Assembly (NCBI RefSeq): GCF_015704865.1 | Contig: NZ_JADQTO010000005.1 | Span: 294,691 to 358,690 of the forward strand | Source of the DNA: Actinoplanes aureus | GTDB taxonomy: Bacteria > Actinomycetota > Actinomycetes > Mycobacteriales > Micromonosporaceae | Reading direction: 5' to 3' | Length of the DNA stretch: 64,000 nt | Shown: positions 35,882 to 44,020 of the stretch, piece by piece | Numbering within the stretch: position 1 is the first letter of the stretch | Layout: every line of letters begins with the position of its first letter | The notes under the pieces: generated by a model | The model's input: the letters and a program-made list of their open reading frames with translations, nothing else | Databases searched by the model: none | Told to the model about the DNA's origin: nothing | Translations under genes and position numbers: made by a program

Positions 35882-36988
35882 ATGTCTCGTACCCGATGGA
35901 TCAGTGCGGCCGCCGCCGCACTCCTGCTGATCTCCGCATCGCCCGCGCAGGCCGCACCCGACCGCTCGAAGCTCCGGCCGGCCGGCATCGACCTGACCGT
36001 CGCGGGGGCGGCGGCGAGCGCGAAGAGCCGGCAGGCGGCACCGGCGGCGGACAGCCCGGTCAAGCTGAGCCAGACCTGCGACCCGGCCACCGTCACGCTG
36101 AAGCAGACGACCACCTGCACGATCACCGCCGAGAACACCGGCGCCGCGAGCACCACGGTCGACCTGGGCACGGCCACCACGCTGAACCTGCCGATCACCG
36201 CGGCCACCGGCGCGACCGCGACCACACCGTTCACCGCCAAGGCGCCGCGGGCCACCCTGGCCGGCGTCCGGGCCGCCGGCCCCGTCGCCGTGGCGGCCGA
36301 CCCCGGCAACATCTTCGGCTACATCCCGCTGACCGCCTTCGGTGGCAACACCGTCATCCCGCTCGGCGACGAGGAGATCAGCAACCTCGACGTGCCCGGG
36401 TTCGTCTTCGACGACACCACCTACAACCGGCTCGGCATCACCTCGAACGGCTACCTCGTCGCCGGCGGCGGCGAGCAGGCCGACGTGAGCCCGAACGGTA
36501 CGCTGCCCGACCCGGCCCGGCCGAACAACGTCATCGCGCCGTTCTGGAGCGACTTCGACGGCACCGGCACCACCGGCGTGCTGGCCAACGTGCTGACCGA
36601 CGGCGTTGCCAGCTGGATCGTCGTCGAGTGGCAGGTCAACGTGCGCGGAACAGCCGACCAGCGCGTCTTCCAGGTCTGGCTGGGCATCAACGGCGCCCAG
36701 GACATCCAGTACGCCTACAAGTTCGACACCATGAGAGACCCGGGCCAGCCGTTCACCGTCGGCGCCGAGAACGCCGCCGGCACCGCGGGAGCGCGGTTGC
36801 CCGCCGGCACCCTGCCCACCACTGACCTGCGGGTCACCAGTGTCGGCGCGCAACCGGGCGGCAAGGTGTCCTACACGGTGACGGCAAAGGGCCTGATCCG
36901 CGGTCCCGGCCACGTGCTGACGATCGCCCGCAGCCAGGCCGCGTCCACACCGATCACCGTCACCACCCCGGTGACAGTGACCCGTTGA
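35882..36988 (+). CDS. Secreted beta-rich protein (DUF11-like plus C-terminal domain)
   Basis: The 368-residue protein has a signal peptide (WISAAAAALLLISASPAQA). A beta-sandwich resembling conserved-repeat/DUF11 domains follows (CDPATVTLKQTTTCTITAENTG, about residues 62-110). The larger C-terminal part has LGITSNGYLVAGGG, NNVIAPFWSDFDGTG and SWIVVEWQVNV. From memory, this pair of domains occurs at the end of secreted subtilisin-like proteases of related bacteria. No protease domain is present here, so this may be a free-standing adhesion or substrate-binding module. Confidence 0.7.
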   Translation: MSRTRWISAAAAALLLISASPAQAAPDRSKLRPAGIDLTVAGAAASAKSRQAAPAADSPVKLSQTCDPATVTLKQTTTCTITAENTGAASTTVDLGTATTLNLPITAATGATATTPFTAKAPRATLAGVRAAGPVAVAADPGNIFGYIPLTAFGGNTVIPLGDEEISNLDVPGFVFDDTTYNRLGITSNGYLVAGGGEQADVSPNGTLPDPARPNNVIAPFWSDFDGTGTTGVLANVLTDGVASWIVVEWQVNVRGTADQRVFQVWLGINGAQDIQYAYKFDTMRDPGQPFTVGAENAAGTAGARLPAGTLPTTDLRVTSVGAQPGGKVSYTVTAKGLIRGPGHVLTIARSQAASTPITVTTPVTVTR

Positions 36989-36993
36989 TGCTC

Positions 36994-37028
36994 AGCTGGG
37001 GCGCGCTCGACTGGAGCGCGTCCCAGCT
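36994..37028. terminator. Bidirectional hairpin terminator
   Basis: The 15-base arms 36994-37008 and 37014-37028 pair with a single G-T wobble around a 5-base loop. The hairpin lies exactly between the convergent secreted-protein and aldo/keto-reductase genes. Confidence 0.75.
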
Positions 37029-37043
37029 CGCAACGCGATCGTG

Positions 37044-37988
37044 CTAGGCCGCGGCGTCCAGGCGGGCGCGCTGCTGTGCGCTGATCTCGAGGTCGCGCGC
37101 CGACATCGCCTCGCTGATCTGCGCGGCCGTGGTCACGCCGACAAGCGGGGAGATCGGAGCCTTCCCTCCGATCAGCCAGGCGAGCACCACCTGGTTGCGG
37201 GTCGCGCCGAGCTCCCGCGCCACCTCGTCGAGCACGGCCAGCCGCCGGGCGGTGCCCGGGTGGTCGTAGGCGTCGGGCAGCGGCCGGTCCGGCCGGGTGT
37301 ACCCGCCGTTGAGCAGGGCGTTGTAGACCCAGAGCCGCAGGCCGTCGGTGTGCGTGATGTAGTCCAACGTTTCCGGCGAGGCGTGCACGTGACCGCTCTC
37401 CGGCAGCGCCACTCCGGGTAGCGGCTGCAGGTACGACCAGCGCAGCTGCATCGTGGTGTACCCGGCCAGCCCTCGTTGCGCCGCGTGGGCCCGGGACTGC
37501 GCGACCCGCCACGCCGGATGGTTCGAGGCGCCGAGCCGGGCCACCCGCCCGTCCGCGACGAACCCGCCGACTGTCTCCACGGTCTCCTCGAGCGGCACCG
37601 TCCGGTCCTCGATGTGTGTCCAGTACAGGTCCACCCGGTCCGTCTGAAGCCGCTCCAGGCTGCCGGCCAGGGCGTTGCGCAGCGCCGGCCCGGACAGCCC
37701 TTCGACGTGGTCCGGGTACCCGTTCGGGACGGTCGGTTCCGCACCGCCCTTGGTGCTCAGCTTGATCCGTTCCCGCATGCCGGGCCGCTTCGCCAGCCAC
37801 CGCCCGATGATCGCCTCGCTCTGCCCGCCGAGGCCGCTGTCGTGCAGCCACCAGGAGTAGTTGTTCGCCGTGTCGATCCATTCGCCGCCGAGCTCGGTGA
37901 ACTGGTCGAGCAGATCCATGGACTGTGCCTCGTCCACCCGGGTGCCGAAGGCCAGTGCGCCGAGGACGATCGAATTCTCCGTTGCCAT
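37044..37988 (-). CDS. Aldo/keto reductase, paralogue 1
   Basis: The 314-residue protein is a (beta/alpha)8 aldo/keto reductase: LGALAFGTRVDE, EWIDTANNYSWW (with the catalytic Asp/Tyr region), IKLSTKGGAEP, LERLQTDRVDLYWTHIEDRTVPLEET and RLGASNHPAWR. It would reduce aldehydes or ketones with NADPH; the substrate is unknown. It is paralogous to the product of 41044-42012. The ATG at 37988 was preferred over an upstream in-frame start at 38015 because it lies 6 bases after a MerR-type promoter, implying a leaderless transcript. Confidence 0.9.
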   Translation of the reverse strand: MATENSIVLGALAFGTRVDEAQSMDLLDQFTELGGEWIDTANNYSWWLHDSGLGGQSEAIIGRWLAKRPGMRERIKLSTKGGAEPTVPNGYPDHVEGLSGPALRNALAGSLERLQTDRVDLYWTHIEDRTVPLEETVETVGGFVADGRVARLGASNHPAWRVAQSRAHAAQRGLAGYTTMQLRWSYLQPLPGVALPESGHVHASPETLDYITHTDGLRLWVYNALLNGGYTRPDRPLPDAYDHPGTARRLAVLDEVARELGATRNQVVLAWLIGGKAPISPLVGVTTAAQISEAMSARDLEISAQQRARLDAAA

Positions 37989-37994
37989 GGGAAG

Positions 37995-38028
37995 AGCTTG
38001 GATGCTGGAGCGCACTCCAGGTCAAGCG
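37995..38028 (-). promoter_or_regulatory. MerR-type promoter of aldo/keto reductase 1
   Basis: Read on the minus strand, TTGACC (38025-38020) and CAAGCT (38000-37995) are separated by 19 bases, the stretched spacing typical of MerR-activated promoters. The spacer contains the dyad CTGGAG-N4-CTCCAG (38005-38020). The block CTGGAGCGC-A-CTCCAGGTCAAGCG recurs with one change upstream of the second reductase gene. The start codon follows 6 bases after the -10. Confidence 0.75.
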
Positions 38029-38212
38029 ACGACCGAACAGCCGCCTCCTGCGGCGGAGAGTTCGTCGGAGGGCGATTGCTTCGACCAGACGGGCGGTTGA
38101 GTGCCGGTTATCTCGAAGAACTGCGGCTCCATGGACAGGGTGCACGCGCCGCGCTTCGGTGAGCGCGGCGTCCGGATAGGCATCTTCTGCGCGAGCGCAC
38201 GGATGCGCGGTA

Positions 38213-38542
38213 CTACCGAGGTTCGGGATTCACCGGCTGGAGGTCGAGGGAGACGTGGTCATGGATCACGCGCTCGTCCCACCGTGTCAGGCTGCGGCGG
38301 GCGGCCTGTTCCACCACGGCTCGCTCATGATCCTCGCCGGCGAACGCACGCACATCATCCATGCTCGCGAAGAAGGTGATGGAGGTGAACAGCACCTCGT
38401 CGCCGTCGTCACGACGCAACAGCCGCGCACCGCGGTATCCCGAAACCTTCTTCAGGCGTTCAGCGACAACGGTTTCGTAGAGCTGCTGGTAGTCGTCGGC
38501 TGTCGAGGTGGTAGCCCAGCCTCGCCACGTCCGTGCGATCAT
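38213..38542 (-). CDS. Small ABM-type (antibiotic biosynthesis monooxygenase) protein
   Basis: The 109-residue protein has the dimeric alpha-beta-barrel pattern MIARTWRGWAT, YQQLYETVVAERLKKVSGYRGARLLRRD, EVLFTSITFFASMDDVRAFAGED and a C-terminal histidine-containing segment. Proteins of this fold range from cofactor-free monooxygenases to haem-degrading enzymes, so function is open. The ATG at 38542 follows a non-coding gap containing the terminator of the upstream gene. Confidence 0.75.
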   Translation of the reverse strand: MIARTWRGWATTSTADDYQQLYETVVAERLKKVSGYRGARLLRRDDGDEVLFTSITFFASMDDVRAFAGEDHERAVVEQAARRSLTRWDERVIHDHVSLDLQPVNPEPR

Positions 38543-38624
38543 GCGGTACCTGCCTTCCACGGCATTCGTCGCGCCTTGGCATTTCCAGCACGTTCCACAT
38601 TGCAGTGTGCCCCAGCGCTCGAAG

Positions 38625-38669
38625 CGCCGGTAGCCGCACACGCCGGTGGGGCATGTGCGGCTACCGGCG
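38625..38669 (-). terminator. Long-stem hairpin after the membrane partner gene
   Basis: CGCCGGTAGCCGCACA (38625-38640) pairs perfectly over 16 bp with its complement at 38654-38669, with a 13-base loop. It begins 4 bases after the stop of the 38673-39743 gene on the minus strand and so should terminate the sigma-factor operon. Confidence 0.75.
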
Positions 38670-38672
38670 GGG

Positions 38673-39743
38673 TCAGCAGCCCAGGCCCTCCTTGTACCAC
38701 GCGGGGACGTCACCGCCGGCGACCTTGTCGGCGAGCTCCCAGAGGACCTCGGGGTAGTCGCCCTGGCCGTTCATGTCGTGCAGCACCTTCCACTGGTGGC
38801 TGCTGCGCAACGCCGCGGCGGCCTGCTTGACCGCCTCCTTGTCGCCGGCCTTGTCGGCCCGGACCCACTCGGCGATCCAATCGCACGCGACCCGGCCGGC
38901 CACCGCGGCGCCGAACTGGTACGGGTCGTTGGCCCCGGCGTTGTCCAGCACCGCCACGTCGAAGCCAGGCGGGGCCGGCATGTCCGCGAGAAGCTTGGCG
39001 GCCTCGGTCCGGACGTCACCGGGCGTGACGATCTCCGGCGGCAGCGCCTTGAGGAAGGACTCGGCGTCCACCTTGATCACATGGGCGAGGATCTCGTCGA
39101 AGGTGGCCCGCGTCCAGTCGCCCTGCGTGCGCAACTCGACGAACGTACCGTCCTGCGGCTTGAGCATGGCCGCCATGTCGTTCTTGCTGTACGTGAAGAC
39201 GCTGGCCGGACGGTTCGCCACGGTGGTCGCCTCCGGCTCGCTGACGTGAAGCCGGTCGTCGTAGTAGCTCTGATACTGCTCGTCCGGGTACCAGTTCATC
39301 TGGAGGCCGCGTCCGCCGTTCTGAAAGTTGATGCTGCCGCTCTCCTCGGCGAACCCGTAGACGTGGTCCGGTTTCCAGCCCGGCTCGTCGATCAGCAGGC
39401 GCGGGTGACCCTGCGCGGCCTTCAGGTCGAGTTCCCACCCGCTGATCGCGCCCACGCGGGCGCCGGCGCTGGGCAGGCCGGTCGGCCCGGCGTAGACGTC
39501 GTCGGGCTGCGTCTGCCAGAGCGACGAGGTGGCGATGATGCCGGCCACGGCCGCCGCGGCGGCCATCGCGCCGGCGAGCCGGCGGACCAGGGTACGGCGC
39601 AGCGGCCGTGCCGGGGAGTCGAGCTTCGGGGTGGACATGATCTCCTCCAGGAGATGCTGATCCGCCCCGCCGAGGCGCTCGATGATCTCAGGTCGATAGG
39701 GGTCGGCGTCTCGAACCAGGCGGTCGAGGTGCTCGTCGGTCAT
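38673..39743 (-). CDS. Single-pass membrane protein co-transcribed with an ECF sigma factor (anti-sigma-like)
   Basis: The 356-residue protein has a cytoplasmic N-terminus of about 55 residues (MTDEHLDRLVRDADPYRP, then GGADQHLLEEIM), one membrane helix (LAGAMAAAAAVAGIIATSSLW) and a large exported domain with no recognised enzymatic motif. The stop of the sigma gene and the start of this one overlap by 4 bases (ATGA), which strongly couples them. Position and topology suit a membrane anti-sigma factor, but the HxxxCxxC zinc motif of classical anti-sigma proteins is absent. Confidence 0.75.
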   Translation of the reverse strand: MTDEHLDRLVRDADPYRPEIIERLGGADQHLLEEIMSTPKLDSPARPLRRTLVRRLAGAMAAAAAVAGIIATSSLWQTQPDDVYAGPTGLPSAGARVGAISGWELDLKAAQGHPRLLIDEPGWKPDHVYGFAEESGSINFQNGGRGLQMNWYPDEQYQSYYDDRLHVSEPEATTVANRPASVFTYSKNDMAAMLKPQDGTFVELRTQGDWTRATFDEILAHVIKVDAESFLKALPPEIVTPGDVRTEAAKLLADMPAPPGFDVAVLDNAGANDPYQFGAAVAGRVACDWIAEWVRADKAGDKEAVKQAAAALRSSHQWKVLHDMNGQGDYPEVLWELADKVAGGDVPAWYKEGLGC

Positions 39744-40294
39744 CTGCCCTCCTCCGGGACGGGTACGGCCAGGACGTCGAGTACATGTCCGGGTGCGTCA
39801 CGGTCGTGACCCACGAGTTGACGCAGCCGGGCTCGCGCCCGCGACAGGCGGGTCCGCACCGCGGCCGGGCTCACCCCGATCACCTCCGCCACCTCCCACG
39901 GCTGGAGGTCCTCCCAGATGGTGAGCAGCAACACCTCCCGGTCCGTCTCGTTCAGCCGGCTCAGCGCGGCGCGCACGGCGAGCCGCTGCGGCACCTCGCT
40001 GCCCGGGTCGCGCGTCGGCGCCGGGGTCAGGCGCTGCCGCAGCCGCTCGCCCAGCCGCTCCCGGCGCATCCCGCCACGGTGGTGATTCGCCAGCACGCGG
40101 CGCGCCACCCCGTACAGCCACAGCCGTATCTCGTCGTCGGGCGGCAGGTCGGCGCTGCGCCGCCAGGCCACCAGGAAGGTTTCCGCGACCACGTCGGCGG
40201 CGTCGTCCGGCTGCTCGACACGACGTGACGCGTACGCGAGAAGCGCTTCGAAGTTGCCGGCGTAGACGCGCCGGAACCGGTCCTCAGAGCTCAC
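39740..40294 (-). CDS. ECF-type RNA polymerase sigma factor
   Basis: The 184-residue protein has region 2 (FRRVYAGNFEALLAYASRRV, DDAADVVAETFLVAWRR) and region 4 (AALSRLNETDREVLLLTIWEDLQPWEVAEVIGVSPAAVRTRLSRAR). There is no region 3, as expected for ECF sigmas. The GTG at 40294 was chosen for the GGAAGAG site just upstream and because it gives a standard N-terminus. It is divergent from the secreted protein at 40415, whose promoter may be a target; the intergenic 120 bp are shared. Confidence 0.9.
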   Translation of the reverse strand: MSSEDRFRRVYAGNFEALLAYASRRVEQPDDAADVVAETFLVAWRRSADLPPDDEIRLWLYGVARRVLANHHRGGMRRERLGERLRQRLTPAPTRDPGSEVPQRLAVRAALSRLNETDREVLLLTIWEDLQPWEVAEVIGVSPAAVRTRLSRARARLRQLVGHDRDAPGHVLDVLAVPVPEEGR

Positions 40295-40414
40295 GTCTCT
40301 TCCATGTCCGGCATCGGGCCCATCGTGACACAACGAATTGTCAGCACCCGGCGAACAAACGTGGGTGGCGAGCGGACTAACGAGGTAACGATCGCCACAA
40401 CTGAGGAGAACTGA

Positions 40415-40987
40415 ATGAACCGTTCCTCGCTCCCACGCTTCATCGCCGTCGGTGTGCTGGCTCTGGGAGCACTTGTCACGGCGGCGGTACCCTCGTCCGC
40501 TTCAGCCCGCCCGGCGCCGGCCGGCACCATTGTGGATGGTCCGGCCGAATCGGTGCTGAGTGTTCGCGGTGCCGGTCCGTACCGAATCGGCGCTCGCCTG
40601 CCAGCCTTGCAGAAGGCTGGCCTGATCAGCTGGGTCGCCCCGCCGCAGAAGTGCGACGTCGTGCACACCGGCGTCACCGGCGATTGGTCCGGGAAACTCA
40701 TCCTGGCCTTCCGGGCCGGCCGGCTGGTGGAGGTCGGCACCGCCACCGTCCCGCCCCGGTCGCCGCGCGGCGCGTCGGTCGGCATGGGCTGGGCCGAGCT
40801 CGAGGACATCTACGGCAGCCGCGGCCGCCTGATCCACAACAGCGAAGGCGAGCAGGCGTACGTCGTCCGCATCGGTTCCCGGGTCGAGTTGTACACCGGG
40901 CACCCGATTCGCGAAGGTGCCGGCTACTTCCAAGCCGGACCGGCCAACTTCGTCCTGAAGAACTTCAAGGGCAAGCCGGTCTGCTGA
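40415..40987 (+). CDS. Small secreted protein of unknown function
   Basis: The 190-residue protein has a signal peptide (FIAVGVLALGALVTAAVPSSASA) and a mature part with GPYRIGARLPALQKAGLISW, CDVVHTGVTGDWSG and GMGWAELEDIYGSRG, ending in a cysteine (KGKPVC). Two cysteines could form one disulfide. It has no known motif. A GAGGAG ribosome site precedes the ATG. Its position, divergent from the ECF sigma gene, makes it a candidate member of that regulon. Confidence 0.75.
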   Translation: MNRSSLPRFIAVGVLALGALVTAAVPSSASARPAPAGTIVDGPAESVLSVRGAGPYRIGARLPALQKAGLISWVAPPQKCDVVHTGVTGDWSGKLILAFRAGRLVEVGTATVPPRSPRGASVGMGWAELEDIYGSRGRLIHNSEGEQAYVVRIGSRVELYTGHPIREGAGYFQAGPANFVLKNFKGKPVC

Positions 40988-41004
40988 TCAGAACGCGGTG
41001 ACGC

Positions 41005-41030
41005 GCCGCCCGGCCGGACAGCCGGGCGGC
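41005..41030. terminator. Bidirectional hairpin terminator
   Basis: GCCGCCCGGC (41005-41014) and GCCGGGCGGC (41021-41030) form a perfect 10-bp stem with a 6-base loop, between the convergent secreted-protein and reductase 2 genes. Confidence 0.75.
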
Positions 41031-41043
41031 GTCATGCCGCCCG

Positions 41044-42012
41044 TCAGCGCTGGGCGTACGGGCTGGCCCACGGCGAATGATCCGCCGCGTCGAGGCGTTC
41101 GAGCTGCTCCGAGCCGAGCTTGAGATCGACGCCGTCGAACGCGCTGTCGAGCTGATACAGCTTGCTGCCGCCGAGCATCGGGCGGATGCCGCGGCTCAGC
41201 AGCCAGGCCAGCACCACCTGCCCGCGGGTGGCCCCGGCCTCGCCGGCCACCGCGTCCAGGGCCTGAAGCCGGGCGGTGTTACCCGGGTGGTCGTACACCT
41301 GCGGGATCGGCTTGGCCGGGTTGTCGTACGCACCGGACAACAACGGCGTGTACGCCCACACCTCCATCTCATGCTCCGCGGCATAGTCGGCCTGCTCGTC
41401 GCTGAGCACCCCGAACCGATGCGCGACCCCGGGCGGCAACGTGCCCGGCCGCGGACGCAGGTAGGTGGCGTTGAGCTGTAGCGCGTCAAACGGCAGCGCC
41501 CCGATCGCGCGGGCGTGGGCACGGCCCCGCTCGACCTGCCAGGTGGGGTGGTTGGACACCCCGAAGCTGTCGGCAGCCAACCCGGCGAGCGCGCCGACGG
41601 TTTCCTCGATCGGCGTCGACCGGTCCTCCATGTGCAGCCAGAGCCGGTCGACCCGGTCGACCTGAAGCCGTTCGAGGCTGGCGGCGAACGCGGCCGCTAC
41701 GGCACCCGCGGACAGCCCTTCCCGGCGCTCCGGCCAGGAGCCCGGCTCGACCGGCTCGGCACCCAGCTTGGTGGCGATCTTCACCCGGTCACGGACGCCG
41801 GGGCGGGCGGCGAGCCAGCGGCCGATCACCCGCTCGCTCGCGCCGCCGTGCCCGCTGTCGCTGGCCCAGAAGGAGTAGCAGTTGGCCGTGTCGATCCACT
41901 GTCCGCCGCGTTCGACGAACCGGTCCAGCAGCGCGAACGACGTGTCCTCGTCGATCTGAGTACCGAACATCATCGCACCGAGCACCAGCGGGGACTGCGT
42001 CATATCGATCAT
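41044..42012 (-). CDS. Aldo/keto reductase, paralogue 2
   Basis: The 322-residue protein is closely related to reductase 1: LGAMMFGTQIDED, QWIDTANCYSFWASDSGHGGASE, VKIATKLGAEP, LERLQVDRVDRLWLHMEDRSTPIEETV, DSFGVSNHPTWQ. The start is ATG at 42012 (MIDMTQSP), placed 7 bases after the -10 of a MerR-type promoter, so the mRNA should be leaderless. Substrate is unknown. The two copies, 3 kb apart and in the same orientation, look like an old duplication with later insertion or shuffling of the genes between them. Confidence 0.9.
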   Translation of the reverse strand: MIDMTQSPLVLGAMMFGTQIDEDTSFALLDRFVERGGQWIDTANCYSFWASDSGHGGASERVIGRWLAARPGVRDRVKIATKLGAEPVEPGSWPERREGLSAGAVAAAFAASLERLQVDRVDRLWLHMEDRSTPIEETVGALAGLAADSFGVSNHPTWQVERGRAHARAIGALPFDALQLNATYLRPRPGTLPPGVAHRFGVLSDEQADYAAEHEMEVWAYTPLLSGAYDNPAKPIPQVYDHPGNTARLQALDAVAGEAGATRGQVVLAWLLSRGIRPMLGGSKLYQLDSAFDGVDLKLGSEQLERLDAADHSPWASPYAQR

Positions 42013-42019
42013 GAGGATG

Positions 42020-42050
42020 ACCTTGTCACCTGGAGCGCGCTCCAGGTCAA
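42020..42050 (-). promoter_or_regulatory. MerR-type promoter of aldo/keto reductase 2
   Basis: On the minus strand TTGACC (42050-42045) and CAAGGT (42025-42020) are 19 bases apart. The spacer is centred on a perfect 20-bp palindrome (42028-42047), ACCTGGAGCG followed by its complement. The ATG lies 7 bases after the -10. It closely matches the promoter of reductase 1. Confidence 0.8.
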
Positions 42051-42118
42051 GCGCAGCCGGGGCGGGGTTGGCAGGCGTGTGGGGTGGCGCCCGGAAGCCG
42101 GCGATGCTACGCAGAGGC

Positions 42119-43222
42119 ATGGAACCCGCACCGCGCGTTTCGGGCCTGCGGCCCCGGTTGCACTTCACCCCGCGCGCCGGCCGGGTCGGCGACCTTTTCG
42201 GCGTCCTGGCCACCGACGGCATGTACCACGTCTACTACGAGCATCGTCCGGACGCCGGCGGGGTCACCGGCTGGGGGTACGCGACCTCCGACGACCTCGT
42301 CCTCTGGACCGAGCGGCAGGTCGTCCCGCCGCCGGCCGACCTCGGGTGCGGCACCGTCTTCGCCGGGCCGGGTGGACCCACCCTGTTCTTCACCCGTGCC
42401 GGTGGGGGAGTGATGCGGGCGGTCGCCGACCCCGGCCGGCCCGGCTGGCGTACCGACCCGGCCGAGCCGTTGATCTCGGCCCCACCCGGCGGCGTCAGCG
42501 ACCTGTCCGATCCGTACGTGTTCCCGGCCGACGGCGGCTGGCGGATGCTGCTCGGCGGCCGGACCGGCGGCGACGCCGGCGCGGTGGTCCAGTACCGCTC
42601 CGACGACCTGATCAACTGGACCTGCGACGGGATCCTGGTCGCCGCCCGGTCCTGGGGCTGCCCTCGGCTGTTCCCTCTCGACGGCGCCTGGGTGCTCCTG
42701 GTCAACGACGGTGCCGGCGAGGAGGCGTACGCGATCGGCGACTATGACGGCCGGGGCTTCACCGCCCGGTCCTGGGGCGTCTTCGGCCGGGGCCGTCTCG
42801 GCCCCGCCGCCACCTTCCTCGACGTCGCCGGCCGCCGCTGCGCGCTCGCCAGGCTCGGCGAGGAAGCGGCACCGCCCGGGTCGGCCTGGGCGGGCACCTT
42901 CACCCTTCCCTGGATTCTTTCGGTACGCGACGAGCGCCTGCTCGCCTCACCGCACCCGCACCTCGACCACTACCTGATCAACGGCGCGACCGGCCTGTCC
43001 GCCTTCGGGGGAGAGGTACGCGATCACGGCGAACTGATCCTGACGATGCCCGCCGGCGGGGAGACCCTGGTGCTCACCGACGCCGACATCATCGAGGTGA
43101 CCGTCGAGGGGGTGAGCGGCCTGGGCGCGGCCCGCCGCCCGCTTCCCGGGCCGCCCGGTGCCCGGGTGGGCCGGTTTGGCAGCGGGGCACCCGGGAAATC
43201 CGGAGGTCATGCCTGGACGTGA
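42119..43222 (+). CDS. GH32-like protein lacking the acid/base glutamate
   Basis: The 367-residue protein follows the five-bladed propeller pattern of GH32 beta-fructosidases: LHFTPRAGRVGDLFGVL aligns with the WMNDPNG region and keeps the nucleophile Asp; LSDPYVFPADGGW aligns with the RDP motif and keeps its Asp; and SWGCPRLFPLDGAWVLLV aligns with the WECPDLF motif, but the acid/base Glu is Gly. WAGTFTLPWILSV matches the end of the catalytic domain. The C-terminal beta-sandwich is short. It is probably a sugar-binding pseudoenzyme or an enzyme with changed chemistry. It overlaps the ChaB gene by 14 bp. Confidence 0.75.
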   Translation: MEPAPRVSGLRPRLHFTPRAGRVGDLFGVLATDGMYHVYYEHRPDAGGVTGWGYATSDDLVLWTERQVVPPPADLGCGTVFAGPGGPTLFFTRAGGGVMRAVADPGRPGWRTDPAEPLISAPPGGVSDLSDPYVFPADGGWRMLLGGRTGGDAGAVVQYRSDDLINWTCDGILVAARSWGCPRLFPLDGAWVLLVNDGAGEEAYAIGDYDGRGFTARSWGVFGRGRLGPAATFLDVAGRRCALARLGEEAAPPGSAWAGTFTLPWILSVRDERLLASPHPHLDHYLINGATGLSAFGGEVRDHGELILTMPAGGETLVLTDADIIEVTVEGVSGLGAARRPLPGPPGARVGRFGSGAPGKSGGHAWT

Positions 43223-43604
43223 CGAACTGCCGGAGACCCTGAAGCGCTCACCGGAGAAGGCGCAGGAAACGTTCATCAAGACGCACGACTCCGCCGTCGA
43301 GCAGTACGGCGAGGGCGAGCGTGCCCACCGCACCGCGTTCTCCGCCGTGAAGCACTCGTTCGAGAAGGTCGGCGACCACTGGGAGCCGAAGGAGAAGAAG
43401 GGCCCGAGTGACCCGAAGGCCGCTGGTGGCCGGGACACGCGCGCCGAGACGGCGGGCGGCGTGGACGCCAACGCCAGCAAGGAGCATTTGCTAGGTTTGG
43501 CCCGCAGGCTGGACATCTCGGGCCGGTCCACCATGACCAAGGCCGAGCTCGTCGACGCCATCCAGAAGGCCAACGACCGGGAGACGCGGCGCGCGCGTGA
43601 ATGA
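43209..43604 (+). CDS. ChaB-family protein with C-terminal Rho-N/SAP-like domain
   Basis: The 131-residue protein has an N-terminal ChaB domain (DELPETLKRSPEKAQETFIKTHDSA, then KHSFEKVGDHW), a charged linker and a C-terminal helix-extended-helix (KEHLLGLARRLDISGRSTM, then KAELVDAIQKA), which in Rho and SAP proteins binds nucleic acid. ChaB was first named as a cation-transport regulator, but its biochemistry is not settled. It overlaps both neighbours, by 14 bp and 8 bp. Confidence 0.85.
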   Translation: MPGRDELPETLKRSPEKAQETFIKTHDSAVEQYGEGERAHRTAFSAVKHSFEKVGDHWEPKEKKGPSDPKAAGGRDTRAETAGGVDANASKEHLLGLARRLDISGRSTMTKAELVDAIQKANDRETRRARE

Positions 43605-44010
43605 TCTGGACCGATTCGTACGAGCTCAGGACGGCGTCTACCAGCAGGCGCTGAGCGAGTTGCTGGCCGGGAACAAGCGCAGCCACTGGATGTGGTTCGT
43701 CTTCCCGCAGCTGGCCGGCCTCGGCTCCAGTCCGACCGCCCAGCGCTTCGCGATCCGCGACCTGGCCGAGGCCCGCGCCTACCTGGCCCACCCGGTGCTC
43801 GGCCCGCGTCTCGCCGAGTGCTGCTCGGCCCTGCTCAAGCACGAGAACCGCAGCGCCGAGCAGATCTTCGGCTATCCCGACGACCTGAAGCTGCGCTCGT
43901 CGATGACCCTGTTCGCCCGCGCCGCCGACGACCCGGCTCTCTTCGAGAGTGTCCTCCAGCGGTATTACGACGGCCCGGACCAGCGCACAGTGGACCTGCT
44001 CGACCGCTAG
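43597..44010 (+). CDS. DUF1810 family protein
   Basis: The 137-residue protein starts NDLDRFVRAQDGVYQQALSEL and has the family signature KRSHWMWFVFPQLAGLG, FAIRDLAEARAYLAHPVLGPRL and DDLKLRSSMTLFA. DUF1810 proteins have no assigned activity. The start is GTG at 43597, overlapping the ChaB stop by 8 bp, so the two are translationally linked. Confidence 0.85.
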   Translation: MNDLDRFVRAQDGVYQQALSELLAGNKRSHWMWFVFPQLAGLGSSPTAQRFAIRDLAEARAYLAHPVLGPRLAECCSALLKHENRSAEQIFGYPDDLKLRSSMTLFARAADDPALFESVLQRYYDGPDQRTVDLLDR

Positions 44011-44020
44011 GGTCCAGATC

